Source: JAFGPS01 sp964628465 (lineage in GTDB: Bacteria; Planctomycetota; Phycisphaerae; Sedimentisphaerales; Anaerobacaceae). Taken from it: a DNA stretch of 64,000 bases. Numbering within the stretch: position 1 is the stretch's first letter; every line of letters begins with the position of its first letter. Where the stretch lies: assembly GCA_964628465.1 (NCBI GenBank), contig CAZVOA010000003.1, forward strand, positions 62,001-126,000, read 5' to 3'. The translations under genes and the position numbers were made by a program. Shown here piece by piece: positions 1 through 8,730 of this stretch. Below the pieces are notes generated by a model. That model was not told where the DNA came from. It did no database searches and saw nothing but the letters and a program-made list of their open reading frames with translations.

Positions 1-2
1 TT

Positions 3-776
3 TTAATTATTCCCGGTCCGGATTATTCCGCGGCAAATAGTAAAATCGATGCACGAAACAATAACAAAATACTGCAAAAATTATTTGGTGGCATATCAAG
101 ATTAGATATGACTCTTAAAATTGATAATCTTGAAAATGATACATGGTATGTAAAAGGTAAAGATAATTCCGGATTAAATCCAAATCAGAAAAGTAAATAT
201 GATATTGAATTTCTTGTCAGTGATAAAAATAAAATAGCAAAATCACAATATAACGAGCTGCTTGAAAAAGGAAGACAGATACAAAAACCTTTTGTCATTC
301 CGGAATCGAAATGGCAGACAACGTTAGCTAACGGCATGAAAATTGAGTTTCTCGGAATCTGTGAAAATCCGAGTGCCGGAAAGCAATGGTGGGGACCTGA
401 TGGAACTGTTGTTGATTATGTGCCGTATATCAATAATTTAGAGTACGACAAAACCAACGCAAACAGTAAAGTTTATGAATTTGTCTGGAGGATAACTCAC
501 AGACCAGCTAATTTTGGTATTGCAACTTCATTTGAAGGCAGCAACGGTTCGAACCAAAGTATTTACACCGATAGATACGGCCTGAGTCTATGGCCAACGA
601 ATAGTTTAAACATCCAAACTTCCAGTTTCGATAAATCAAAAACCAAAACTACTTTTAAAATTCTTTTTGATCAAAATAATACCAATAAACAAACAGTGCT
701 ATTCAAAAATATCTCTCTCGTATCGGGTCAGAATCAGGGATTTGAGATTGAAGTTATAGCATCAGAGGACGAATAA
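3..776 (+). CDS. Planctomycete-type hypothetical protein, C-terminal part (5' end outside window)
   Basis: The reading frame is open from base 3 with no stop, so the gene begins upstream; the ATG at 108 is probably internal. The visible 257 residues are Asn/Lys-rich and have no membrane segment. A central motif, NGMKIEFLGICENPSAGKQW followed by W-G-P-D-G, resembles a beta-rich domain that, from memory, recurs in planctomycete proteins C-terminal to membrane-anchored sigma-factor, anti-sigma or M56-type regions. That family link is a recollection, not a search. The remainder looks like an all-beta extracytoplasmic domain. The gene converges with the glycosyltransferase at 780 with a 3-base gap. 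The function is unknown. Confidence 0.75.
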   Translation, partial: LIIPGPDYSAANSKIDARNNNKILQKLFGGISRLDMTLKIDNLENDTWYVKGKDNSGLNPNQKSKYDIEFLVSDKNKIAKSQYNELLEKGRQIQKPFVIPESKWQTTLANGMKIEFLGICENPSAGKQWWGPDGTVVDYVPYINNLEYDKTNANSKVYEFVWRITHRPANFGIATSFEGSNGSNQSIYTDRYGLSLWPTNSLNIQTSSFDKSKTKTTFKILFDQNNTNKQTVLFKNISLVSGQNQGFEIEVIASEDE

Positions 777-779
777 TAC

Positions 780-1955
780 TTAGCTTGATAATTTTTTGTA
801 AACAGCTTCTATTGTATCGACCATTGTATCTGGGGCGAATTTTGTTGTTACGGATTCTCTGCCTTGCGAGCCGAGATGCTTTCTTAGATTCTCATCCGCG
901 ATAAGTTCTGCGCAGGCTTTTATGAGTTGCTCGATACTTTTTGGTTCTATGAGTCTGCCGGTATTTTCGTTTACGACTTCTCTTGCGCCATCTACATCGA
1001 ATGAGATAGCAGGTATGCCGCCAAGCATTGCCTGCGGCAGGGTTCGCGCGAGGCCTTCGCGAAGCGAGCAGTGAACGAGTATGTCCGAAGATTGGATTAC
1101 CAGGGGGATTTCACTGGTTGGCAAGAGTCCTGTAAATTTGATTCTGTCTTCAAGTCCGAGTTCTTTTACCTGTTGTTTGTAAGTATCAGAAAGGTTGCCG
1201 TTTCCGACAAAAAGCCAAACGCAATTCTCGAATTGTTTCGAGAGAGTTTTTACCGACTCGATAATATAGTCATGACCTTTTAACATGAATAAGCGAGCGA
1301 TAGTAACCAGTACAACTTTATCTTCAGAGATTCCGTATCGTTGTCTGAACTTTATTTTTTGCTCATCCGGGTAAGGTTTTAAATAAGCATCTTCTTCGAT
1401 GGCGGAATAAGCCGTGATATATTGGTCCGGCTTACCTATACCAGCGGCTAATGACTGGTTTGTCATCGCGTCTGCGACACTGATAAAGAAATCTGTTTTC
1501 TTGCCGGTGTATATTTCAATTGCGATATATAATTTATTCAGCCAGTGACTTTGATATGGATGAAAAGAAAGGCCGTGAATTCCGTGAATGATTTTCGTAT
1601 TTCGTATTGCGTGATGCGTATTGCGTAAATTGAAAGCAGCTAATCTTCCTAATATACCTGCTTTAGCCGAATGCGTATGAACAATATCCGGCTGCAATTG
1701 TTTCAGGATTTTTTTAATTTCGTAATAAGCCGGAATATCATCGAGAGGGTTAATTGCTCGTTTGAGTTTATCTACAACTACAATTTTATACCCCTGATTC
1801 TTAGCCTGGTTAAATAGTTCTCCTTCCGGGCCAAGAGCAGGACCGGTTATCAGCGTGACATCATGTCCGCGCTGAGCCAGCAGCTTGCAGGTAATAAGCG
1901 TATTCTCCTGCGCGCCACCAAGTATCAAACGTGTTATTATATGTACAATTTTCAT
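780..1955 (-). CDS. Glycosyltransferase family 4 (GT-B fold)
   Basis: The protein is about 391 residues and has the two Rossmann-like halves of GT4 enzymes. The N-terminal half starts KIVHIITRLILGGAQENTL, the usual GT4 acceptor-domain opening with a Gly-Gly-Ala-Gln loop. The C-terminal half has VLVTIARLFMLKGHDYIIES and the donor-site E-x7-E region around SLREGLARTLPQAMLGG. It probably transfers an activated sugar to a surface polysaccharide or lipid carrier; the exact substrate cannot be read. An ATG at 1955 fits better than the TTG at 1961; no clear Shine-Dalgarno site is seen. Residues near 110-125 (RNTHHAIRNTK) are encoded by a short repeat that looks inserted into the gene (see findings). 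No other polysaccharide biosynthesis gene is adjacent. Confidence 0.88.
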   Translation of the reverse strand: MKIVHIITRLILGGAQENTLITCKLLAQRGHDVTLITGPALGPEGELFNQAKNQGYKIVVVDKLKRAINPLDDIPAYYEIKKILKQLQPDIVHTHSAKAGILGRLAAFNLRNTHHAIRNTKIIHGIHGLSFHPYQSHWLNKLYIAIEIYTGKKTDFFISVADAMTNQSLAAGIGKPDQYITAYSAIEEDAYLKPYPDEQKIKFRQRYGISEDKVVLVTIARLFMLKGHDYIIESVKTLSKQFENCVWLFVGNGNLSDTYKQQVKELGLEDRIKFTGLLPTSEIPLVIQSSDILVHCSLREGLARTLPQAMLGGIPAISFDVDGAREVVNENTGRLIEPKSIEQLIKACAELIADENLRKHLGSQGRESVTTKFAPDTMVDTIEAVYKKLSS

Positions 1956-1968
1956 TTTCAATTATTTT

Positions 1969-1995
1969 GCCACAGAGGACACAGAGAGCACAGAG
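1969..1995. repeat. Short CACAGAG-rich dispersed-type repeat
   Basis: The intergenic bases contain ccacagaggacacagagagc followed by acagag, a degenerate tandem of CACAGAG/ACAGAG units. Near-identical strings are familiar as short dispersed repeats in unrelated environmental bacterial genomes. It sits just upstream of the glycosyltransferase start, where a ribosome-binding site would be expected, and beside the stop of the next gene. Only one copy was noticed here. Confidence 0.5.
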
Positions 1996-2003
1996 AAATA
2001 TTT

Positions 2004-2975
2004 TTATTCTTCCTTATTTATTGTATCATTTTCAGGTATTGGTTCTGTACGGCGTTGATTGATACGTTTATATCGCCAGATATCTGTCGTGATATTATTA
2101 GCTAAATCTGTATATTGGTTAGGTAATTGTGATACGACTTCCATTGCTTCATCATATCGTTGCGTACGTGTGTATATCCATATTAACCAAGTATAGCTTG
2201 GTAAATATTCTGGAAATTGCTCCTTAAGAATTTCAAGAAGATTAATAGCTTTGTCCCATTCTTCTTTGGAATAAAGTTTTATAGCCTGCCTTAATAATTT
2301 GGGGACTTTTCGTATTGCTAACATTTTATTATAAATGAACCATACTAGTGGGATTAAAGCAATTGGCAATAGTTTTATATTTCTTGCAATCTCTGCAGGC
2401 AAAGAAAGCAAAACCATGGAACCTATCAATTGAGGTATCATAGTTCTCTGTGTACCAAATTCAACACTTTTTTCTAAAGGCTGAACTATTGAATCTTCGA
2501 CAAGGGTTTTTCTGTACTCTATTTGATTTAAAAACTCATCTATTTCTTCGGCTTGATCAGAATCTTTCCAAAATTCGATAGCATAATTATTAGGAGAAAT
2601 GACGAGAGTGACAGTATTACGTCTCTTAAAAAATTTGTTTAGTAGAATTATAAAATATACAAATCCGATTAATATAAAGGGAAAAAATGCAATAAAGAAT
2701 ATTTTTCCAGCAAATCCATCTGGATCAATATTAAATACCCAAAAAATTAAACCGTATAATAAAGGCCCAGATACTAACAGGGCAAAAAGAAAGGAAAGAG
2801 CTCTAATTAAATATAAAGCTCTGAATTTCTTATCTTCATATATAGTGATTAATTCAACAGGAACCTGTACTTCAGATTTTGCGTACCTGTTATTTTCATT
2901 GATTATCAGGATTGTACCTTCAAGCGATAAAAAAGTCTTACCGGTTGGCTCGATTTTTTCAATTCTTAGAGACAT
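2004..2975 (-). CDS. Membrane protein with C-terminal TPR-like segment
   Basis: The 323-residue protein is of unknown function. It has a short N-terminal soluble part, two transmembrane helices at about residues 55-80 and 92-113, a cytoplasmic-type stretch rich in charged residues (about 118-175), a further hydrophobic stretch at about 180-215, and a C-terminal helical region (about 233-290) whose spacing (EEWDKAINLLEIL, then RYDEAMEVVSQL) resembles tetratricopeptide repeats. It is the last gene of the asd-truA cluster (29-base gap), so it may be co-transcribed without sharing their pathway. The start is preceded by AGGATTAG. The TPR call is a pattern judgement. Confidence 0.7.
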   Translation of the reverse strand: MSLRIEKIEPTGKTFLSLEGTILIINENNRYAKSEVQVPVELITIYEDKKFRALYLIRALSFLFALLVSGPLLYGLIFWVFNIDPDGFAGKIFFIAFFPFILIGFVYFIILLNKFFKRRNTVTLVISPNNYAIEFWKDSDQAEEIDEFLNQIEYRKTLVEDSIVQPLEKSVEFGTQRTMIPQLIGSMVLLSLPAEIARNIKLLPIALIPLVWFIYNKMLAIRKVPKLLRQAIKLYSKEEWDKAINLLEILKEQFPEYLPSYTWLIWIYTRTQRYDEAMEVVSQLPNQYTDLANNITTDIWRYKRINQRRTEPIPENDTINKEE

Positions 2976-3004
2976 TAATCTAATCCTATCGTATATTTTT
3001 GATT

Positions 3005-3748
3005 CTACTCGTACTTAATCCACATCAGGCATAGTCCTTCCGGAGGAGCGAGGCGGCCGGCGGCGGTTCTGGTTTTGGCTTCGAGAATTTCTGTTATTTT
3101 TTCGCTCTGCCATCTGCCGTTACCTATTTCCGTCAGGGTACCTACAATGTTTCTTACCATATTATACAGGAAACCATCGCCTTCGACATCAATATAAATC
3201 CATTTATCTTCTGAAGTAACATCACATCGGAAAATTGTGCGAATAGAGCTTTGGCGTTTATCTGCGGCGGTGGCGAATGATTTGAAATCTTTTTTGCCAA
3301 CGAGCAGTTGAGCCGCTCTGTTCATTTCTTCTACATTGAGTTTCTGGTGCAGGTGCCAGCATTGATTCAGTTTCAGGACAGGTCTATATTTTCCTGTATG
3401 AATTGTATAGCGATAGAGTTTGTTCTTTACATCGCCAATCAGGTCAAAATTTTTAGGTACTTCTTCGGCACTCGTGACAACAATATTGTGAGGAAGTTTT
3501 CCGTTGATTGCCTTGGGGAAATTCGCAGTTGGTATTGGACAATCGACTTCTATTAGTGCGGCCTGGCCAAGCGCGCTTACTCCAGCATCGGTTCTGCTCG
3601 CGCCGTGTACGGGGATTCGCTCGCCAATGAGATTAGATACAGCTTCGACAAGCTCACTCTGGATAGTTCTTTTTCCAGGCTGAGTTTGCCAGCCGCTGTA
3701 TCTGCTGCCGTCATATTGGACAGTTAGTTTTATTTTTCTGATAGCCAT
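3005..3748 (-). CDS. truA: tRNA pseudouridine(38-40) synthase TruA
   Basis: The enzyme isomerises uridines 38-40 in the anticodon arm of many tRNAs. At 247 residues it has the usual TruA length. The N-terminus (KIKLTVQYDGSRYSGWQTQP) is diagnostic, and the catalytic motif GASRTDAGVSALGQ places the catalytic aspartate at about residue 54. The C-terminal half carries FLYNMVRNIVGTLTEIGNGR, the conserved second TruA region. It starts 8 bases after asd ends, so the two are almost certainly co-transcribed. Confidence 0.96.
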   Translation of the reverse strand: MAIRKIKLTVQYDGSRYSGWQTQPGKRTIQSELVEAVSNLIGERIPVHGASRTDAGVSALGQAALIEVDCPIPTANFPKAINGKLPHNIVVTSAEEVPKNFDLIGDVKNKLYRYTIHTGKYRPVLKLNQCWHLHQKLNVEEMNRAAQLLVGKKDFKSFATAADKRQSSIRTIFRCDVTSEDKWIYIDVEGDGFLYNMVRNIVGTLTEIGNGRWQSEKITEILEAKTRTAAGRLAPPEGLCLMWIKYE

Positions 3749-3756
3749 ATCGGCTA

Positions 3757-4758
3757 TTAAAGCAATTTTTCGGCGATTTGAACAGCATTCAATGCCGCGC
3801 CTTTTCTTATTTGATCGCCAGAAACCCAGATATTAATGCCGCGATTGTCTGGAATAGACTCGTCCTGTCTGATTCTGCCAACGAAAACATCATCTTTGCC
3901 GGTTGCGTCTATCGGCATTGGGAAACGATTGTGTTCACGGTCGTCCATAACAGTTACACCTGGAGCTGTACTGAGTAAGTCTCTTACCTGGTCAGGAGTA
4001 ATTGATTTGGTGAATTCCAGGTTAATACTTTCGCAATGCGCCCTGAATACCGGTATTCGGATGCAGGTGCAGGTAATCTGAATTTCCTGGTAATTGAAAA
4101 TCTTCCTGGTTTCATGAACCATTTTCATTTCTTCTTCGTTATAGCCGTTCGGTTTCATTGAAGAATTATGACTGAAAATATTGAACGCAATCTGGTACGG
4201 AAACACTTTGCAGGTCGGTTTTTTGCCGGCTAATATTTCTCGTGACTGTTCTTCAAGCTCAATCATAGCGGATTGTCCTGCGCCGCTCGCCGCCTGATAA
4301 GTGCTTACGACCATTCTTTTTACCGGATTCGCCTGATGCAACGGCCAGACTGGAACTATTCCGATAATTGTCGAGCAGTTCGGATTGGCGATAATACCTT
4401 TATTTTTGGCTATTTCCTGGGGATTGATTTCAGGTATAACCAGCGGCACGCCTGCGTCCATTCTAAAGGCTGAGGAGTTATCCACTACGATTGCTCCTGC
4501 CGCGACGGCGGCCGGGCCGAACTCTTTGCTTCTGGATGCGCCTGCGCTGAATAACGCGATATCCACGCCTTTGAAACTGTTTTTGGTCATTTCTTCAACT
4601 ATGTATGTCTTGCCCTTAAATTCGATTTTCTTGCCTTTTGACCTGCTGCTCGCGAGCATTTTGATTGAATCGAAGGGGAAATTGCGTTCTTCGAGAATAC
4701 TTAAAAATTCTTGTCCGACTGCTCCGGTAACACCGGCTATAGCTAAATTACAACCCAT
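3757..4758 (-). CDS. asd: Aspartate-semialdehyde dehydrogenase
   Basis: The enzyme makes L-aspartate 4-semialdehyde from aspartyl phosphate with NADPH, at the branch to lysine/diaminopimelate, threonine and methionine. The N-terminal nucleotide-binding loop is AIAGVTGAVGQEFL. The catalytic cysteine lies in ANPNCSTIIGI (about C127), and the general-base histidine is likely in RIPVFRAHCE (about H240). At 333 residues it is a typical length. It has a clear CAGGAG ribosome-binding site, a strong promoter and a structured leader upstream (separate entries). It heads an operon with truA and a membrane-protein gene. Confidence 0.96.
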   Translation of the reverse strand: MGCNLAIAGVTGAVGQEFLSILEERNFPFDSIKMLASSRSKGKKIEFKGKTYIVEEMTKNSFKGVDIALFSAGASRSKEFGPAAVAAGAIVVDNSSAFRMDAGVPLVIPEINPQEIAKNKGIIANPNCSTIIGIVPVWPLHQANPVKRMVVSTYQAASGAGQSAMIELEEQSREILAGKKPTCKVFPYQIAFNIFSHNSSMKPNGYNEEEMKMVHETRKIFNYQEIQITCTCIRIPVFRAHCESINLEFTKSITPDQVRDLLSTAPGVTVMDDREHNRFPMPIDATGKDDVFVGRIRQDESIPDNRGINIWVSGDQIRKGAALNAVQIAEKLL

Positions 4759-4791
4759 ATCTGGCTCCTGAAAAACATTTCTAAAATTAAA

Positions 4792-4835
4792 GGCAGCCCA
4801 ATCAGCGTTTACTAAGGCTTCCTTGGTTGCTGCCC
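4792..4835 (-). promoter_or_regulatory. Structured leader hairpin upstream of asd
   Basis: Within the predicted 5' leader of asd, GGCAGC pairs with GCTGCC. After a two-base bulge CCAA pairs with TTGG, and AGC with GCT near the tip. The 3' side is followed by TTTAATTTT, a weak U-rich tract, and then the ribosome-binding site. This could be an attenuator or a small regulatory element. It does not match a riboswitch class I can recall, including the lysine riboswitch, which is much longer. Confidence 0.4.
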
Positions 4836-4863
4836 ATATTCATACAATTTATACAATTCGGGG

Positions 4864-4892
4864 ATTATACCAAATATAATAAAACAATGCAA
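4864..4892 (-). promoter_or_regulatory. Sigma-70-type promoter of the asd-truA operon
   Basis: On the minus strand there is a TTGCAT -35 box, a 17-base spacer and a perfect TATAAT -10 box. Transcription would begin near 4857, giving a leader of about 100 bases before asd. The fit is strong, but it is a sequence prediction only. Confidence 0.6.
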
Positions 4893-4917
4893 TAGTGGTG
4901 ATACTTATACTAATTAA

Positions 4918-5919
4918 TCACTCGGCTGATTCTGTAACAGGAATTTTTTGCCAGACAGCCGCCAATGCGGATGCGGTAATAATACAGATAAAAACGAAAA
5001 TCGCCGCTGGTATCGCCGCCTCTTTTCCGATATGGTCCAAGGCAAGCATAGAGCCTAAACCAGCATTTTGCATGCCGATTTCAATAGTAAGAGTGCGTTT
5101 TCTTCTGGAATTCATGCGAAACAGAGCCGCTACTGAATATCCGCCCAACATGCCGTAAATATTCAGAATTATGCCGGTAATCAGAATAATACCTGTAACT
5201 GCGGCGAGACTTTCCTTGTTTACGGCTATTACGTATGAACATATAAAAATGATGAAAGTTACCGATATTGCCGGAAAAACGGGCAAAATTGCTTGAATTC
5301 GCTTACCAAAGAGAAATCTTACTCCGAATCCGATAAATAATGGAATAACTACGGTCATTGAAACATATATAAACATATTCCAGAATGGAATTTCCATCAT
5401 CGAACCAGCGAGCAGAAAAGTTAATCCTGGTGTAAATAAAGGGCAAAAAAGCGTCGAGACGGTAGTAAGTGAGACGGAATAGGCCGTATCTGCTTTGGCG
5501 ATATAGCTCATAACGTTACTTGCCATCGCACCCGGAGCTGAACCGGTTATTATCAGGCCGACCGCGATTTCTGATGGAAGATGAAAAAGCTTCGCCAGAA
5601 CAAACGCTCCGAGCGGCATAATTATAAACTGGGCAGCCGAACCGATTAATACAATTATGGGAGTGCGCACGATGTTCTTAAAATCATCCAATTGCAAAAT
5701 GGCGCCGATTCCGAACATAGTCAGCGCGAAAAACCATTCCCTTCCTTTACCAAGATGGAGAGCCTTTGGTAATATTTGCTCGATAGTTACCGCGAAGAAC
5801 CATGTAGTTTGTTTCTCGATAGTTGTAAAAATATTTGGGTGGAGATATGCGAGGATACCGCATATAACCACCCAAATCGCAAAATATCTTGTATAAAAAT
5901 CGAGTATCTTTTTTAGCAT
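4918..5919 (-). CDS. Bile acid:sodium symporter (BASS) family transporter
   Basis: The 333-residue polytopic membrane protein has about nine to ten hydrophobic helices. It matches the BASS/SBF fold by the segments FALTMFGIGAILQLDDFKNI near residue 70 and LIITGSAPGAMASNVMSYIA near residue 125, the conserved crossover region that binds sodium, and by IEIGMQNAGLGSMLALDHIG near residue 285. Members import organic anions such as bile acids, pantoate or 2-keto acids with sodium; the substrate here cannot be predicted. It is oriented like its neighbours but separated from GH3 by 30 bases, so it could be the last gene of a GH3-transporter transcript. Confidence 0.9.
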   Translation of the reverse strand: MLKKILDFYTRYFAIWVVICGILAYLHPNIFTTIEKQTTWFFAVTIEQILPKALHLGKGREWFFALTMFGIGAILQLDDFKNIVRTPIIVLIGSAAQFIIMPLGAFVLAKLFHLPSEIAVGLIITGSAPGAMASNVMSYIAKADTAYSVSLTTVSTLFCPLFTPGLTFLLAGSMMEIPFWNMFIYVSMTVVIPLFIGFGVRFLFGKRIQAILPVFPAISVTFIIFICSYVIAVNKESLAAVTGIILITGIILNIYGMLGGYSVAALFRMNSRRKRTLTIEIGMQNAGLGSMLALDHIGKEAAIPAAIFVFICIITASALAAVWQKIPVTESAE

Positions 5920-5949
5920 AATACGCGATGACTGAACATTACTTTATAA

Positions 5950-7887
5950 TCAATAGCTCAGACCGAAGCCGTATTTATAAAGCGGCTCGTAGTTACTGTC
6001 GCCAACATTTATTGGAAGCTGGTCCATTGACTTTGGCCATGTGAAGGAAAGCTTTCCAGTTGGTTTGTAATTTCCGAAGAGTACATCAGCTACGCCCTGG
6101 CCTTCTGTTCCGGGGAGCCATGCCGCTATGATTGCGTCAGCTTTATCGAGAATGTCACCGATAATCATCGGACGGCCGGAGATAATAACCGCGACAACCG
6201 GTACTCCGGCACTCTTGATTGTATTAATCATTTCGACCTGCTGTGTGCTTAATGAAAGGTCGCCATTATCTCCGGAGCCTTCTGCGTATGGTCTTTCTTC
6301 TCCGACAAAAACAAACGCGACATCGGAGCCGGCCGCACCAGAGCCGTCACTTGAGTAAGTGACTTGTGTATCGGAAGAAACTGTATCTTTGATTGCCTGT
6401 AAAATAGTCGTACCTTTTGTAACTGTATTGCCGCTTTGTCCCTGCCATTTGATTGTCCAGCCGCCGCACTGGTTGCCAAGGTTATCACCATTTACACCGG
6501 CTACGAAAATTTTCTTTGTTGTTTTAGCGACAGGAAGAACCTTGTTGTTGTTTTGAAGCAGAACGAGCGATTCGCTTACAGCTTTGCGGGCAACTTCACG
6601 ATGTTCCTTTGAGCCGAATTTCTCATGGAGTTTTCTATCGGCCAGATGAGAGCGGTTCTTATCCAAAAGACCCATAGCGATTTTTACACGAAGGATTCGT
6701 GTCACCGCGTCGTCAATACGTGACATAGGAACAGTTCCTTCTTCGACGAGTTGTTTCAGGGTAGTGAAAAATTCCGCATATCTTGTTGGTTCCATAGCCA
6801 TATCCATACCAGCGTTTACTGATATTGCAACAGCTTCTTTAAAATCCCTCGTAATCTGGTCTATTGCGTTATAATCCGAAATCAGTAAACCCTGGAAACC
6901 CAGTTCACCTTTCAGTAAATCAGTAAGAAGAAATTTGCTTGCGGAGCATTTTGTGCCGTTCCAACTGCTATACGAAGGCATAATTGTCACTACGCCAGCA
7001 TCGACACAAGCCTTATAAGGCGGAAGGTGAATTTTGCGAAGAGTTTCTTCGTCGAATTCACAATTTCCTGCGTTCAGTGTCACTCTTGTACCGCCTCTTG
7101 TTGTCATTGCGGCTCCTCCGAAATTAAATCCGCCAAAAGCGGCTCCGCCTCTTCCCTGTGAAACCAATGCGGTTGTACCGCCATCAGCGATGTAATGTTT
7201 TGCGCAGGCTGCGACAGAAAGCGGATTGCTAAGGTCATTACCCTGTAAGCCGCGAACAGAAGCGACTCCAAGGATAGATGAAATTTCCGGGTCTTCTGAA
7301 AAACCTTCGTAAGTTCTTCCCCATCGTTCATCACGAACCACAGTGACACAGGGAGCGAAGGTCCAGTTCATTCCGGTTGCCTGCATTTCAATAGCGGTGA
7401 TCCGACCGACTTCCTGAACAATCTCAGGGTCATTTGTACAGCCAAGACCTATATTGTGCGGGAAAATTACGGCCCCGATTACATTGCTATGGCCGTGAAC
7501 TGCGTCAACGCCGTACATAACAGGAATACCGAGACGTGTTTTCATGGCAATGCTCTGAACTTCATCATAGACATCAGTCCATGCTTCCAGGCCATTACCG
7601 GCGGCTGGATCCGAATCGCCTCCCATCAGAACCGAACCGAGGAAGTATTTCTGTATATCATTTTTATCCCGCATACCGACATACTCGGATTGAATCATCT
7701 GGCCGATTTTCTCATCGAGTGTCATCTGTGCCAGAATTTCTTTTGCCTGAGCGTCAAAGTCCATAAGAGATTTTGGTTTTAATTGTGTCCTCGCAGACAT
7801 TGTGCCGCATGAGGCTAAGAAAGCAGCGAGACATATTAAGCTTAATAATGTGGTGATACGAACGAAAGAAGGGATTTTTTTTGTCAT
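5950..7887 (-). CDS. Glycoside hydrolase family 3 beta-glucosidase/exo-glucanase, lipoprotein
   Basis: The secreted 645-residue enzyme releases terminal beta-glucosyl residues. The signal peptide ends in a lipobox (LAAFLASCG), so it is probably a lipoprotein. The TIM-barrel carries GLLISDYNAID with the nucleophile Asp at about residue 338; a Trp usually follows that Asp, but here it is Tyr. The second domain has NQCGGWTIKWQG and VGEERPYAEGSGDNGDLSL, which resemble the acid/base region of barley ExoI and marine ExoP enzymes. It ends at LYKYGFGLSY with no fibronectin-III tail, as in the ExoI type. A Gly-rich insertion (RGGAAFGGFNFGG) lies near residue 250. AAGGAG precedes the ATG. Confidence 0.93.
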   Translation of the reverse strand: MTKKIPSFVRITTLLSLICLAAFLASCGTMSARTQLKPKSLMDFDAQAKEILAQMTLDEKIGQMIQSEYVGMRDKNDIQKYFLGSVLMGGDSDPAAGNGLEAWTDVYDEVQSIAMKTRLGIPVMYGVDAVHGHSNVIGAVIFPHNIGLGCTNDPEIVQEVGRITAIEMQATGMNWTFAPCVTVVRDERWGRTYEGFSEDPEISSILGVASVRGLQGNDLSNPLSVAACAKHYIADGGTTALVSQGRGGAAFGGFNFGGAAMTTRGGTRVTLNAGNCEFDEETLRKIHLPPYKACVDAGVVTIMPSYSSWNGTKCSASKFLLTDLLKGELGFQGLLISDYNAIDQITRDFKEAVAISVNAGMDMAMEPTRYAEFFTTLKQLVEEGTVPMSRIDDAVTRILRVKIAMGLLDKNRSHLADRKLHEKFGSKEHREVARKAVSESLVLLQNNNKVLPVAKTTKKIFVAGVNGDNLGNQCGGWTIKWQGQSGNTVTKGTTILQAIKDTVSSDTQVTYSSDGSGAAGSDVAFVFVGEERPYAEGSGDNGDLSLSTQQVEMINTIKSAGVPVVAVIISGRPMIIGDILDKADAIIAAWLPGTEGQGVADVLFGNYKPTGKLSFTWPKSMDQLPINVGDSNYEPLYKYGFGLSY

Positions 7888-8054
7888 TTCATAACTCCTT
7901 AAAACCTGATAAATTTATCAAATTCACTTTCCTGTGACGCGAAACAACTTTATAAATAAATTATAACCGGGATTTTATAATAATCTGGTTATGAATGCTA
8001 TCTTTTTTCCGTTTTTTTGTAAAACTCATGGTAAGAACATGCCCATATAACAGC

Positions 8055-8597
8055 TTACATATCCAAATAGTCGGAGCAATATTTTTTTCTCAGGCACTTT
8101 TTGCAATGGTTGCCTCTCCAGATGCTATCGAATTGTTCCATAATCTTTTCTATAGTATGTTTATCATCAGTAATAAAACCAGACTCGAAATTCCTTTTAT
8201 TTTCACTTTTTGCCCCCATACCAGCTCCAGTAAGATTAGCGCTTCCTGCATAAGCAAAACAGCTGTCTATAATTATCGTTTTAAGATGGACTCTTGGGCA
8301 TAGAATTCGTTCCATGCCGCTTATTAAATTTGCGTACCTGTCGAAATCTTTTCTGAAAGCGGGGCCGGGTTCTTTGGCATGGAGTAATCTTATTTCTACA
8401 TTTTGATTAACCAGATCGGATAGAATCTCAAGAAAAGGGACCATTTTGCTGTTTTTCTTAACATAGAGATCCTTCAGGTCGGAAGTGGCAATCCAGAGAA
8501 ATTTGCGCGCATGTATAATTTTGTCGCAAATAACCTTTTCGTAAATATCTTTGTCTGTAATAAATTCAAACATACCGGCATGATTATACAGTTTCAA
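8055..8597 (-). CDS. Phospholipase D-like domain protein (single HKD-type motif)
   Basis: The protein is about 180 residues if the TTG at 8597 is used, or about 172 from the ATG at 8573. It has one PLD motif: VHLKTIIIDSCFAYAGSANL, with the His-x-Lys pair, an Asp and the GSANLT strand. PLD enzymes need two such motifs, so it would act as a dimer, as Nuc-type endonucleases do. The C-terminus is unusual: CKKCLRKKYCSDYLDM has three cysteines that could bind metal. There is no signal peptide, so it is probably cytoplasmic. The role may be nuclease or phosphodiesterase; I cannot decide. Confidence 0.75.
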   Translation of the reverse strand: MKLYNHAGMFEFITDKDIYEKVICDKIIHARKFLWIATSDLKDLYVKKNSKMVPFLEILSDLVNQNVEIRLLHAKEPGPAFRKDFDRYANLISGMERILCPRVHLKTIIIDSCFAYAGSANLTGAGMGAKSENKRNFESGFITDDKHTIEKIMEQFDSIWRGNHCKKCLRKKYCSDYLDM

Positions 8598-8642
8598 TCA
8601 TATGATTACAATCATTCTGAGTTTGCTATTTTAAAATAACAA

Positions 8643-8668
8643 GGCCTGCATGATATTTCATACAGGCC
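8643..8668 (-). terminator. Intrinsic terminator after the LamG protein gene
   Basis: GGCCTGTATGA pairs with TCATGCAGGCC (11 base pairs with one G-U, loop of 4), followed on the minus strand by TTGTTATTTT. It lies 62 bases past the stop of the LamG gene and just upstream of the PLD gene, separating the two transcripts. Confidence 0.75.
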
Positions 8669-8730
8669 CTGTGTTTTGCTAATTAACTCTAAACCGATTT
8701 CAAGATCGGCACTGATTTAATCACAACGCT

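Noticed and set aside
4758..4860. Lysine riboswitch upstream of asd
   Set aside because: The leader of about 100 bases is too short for the class and has only one hairpin.
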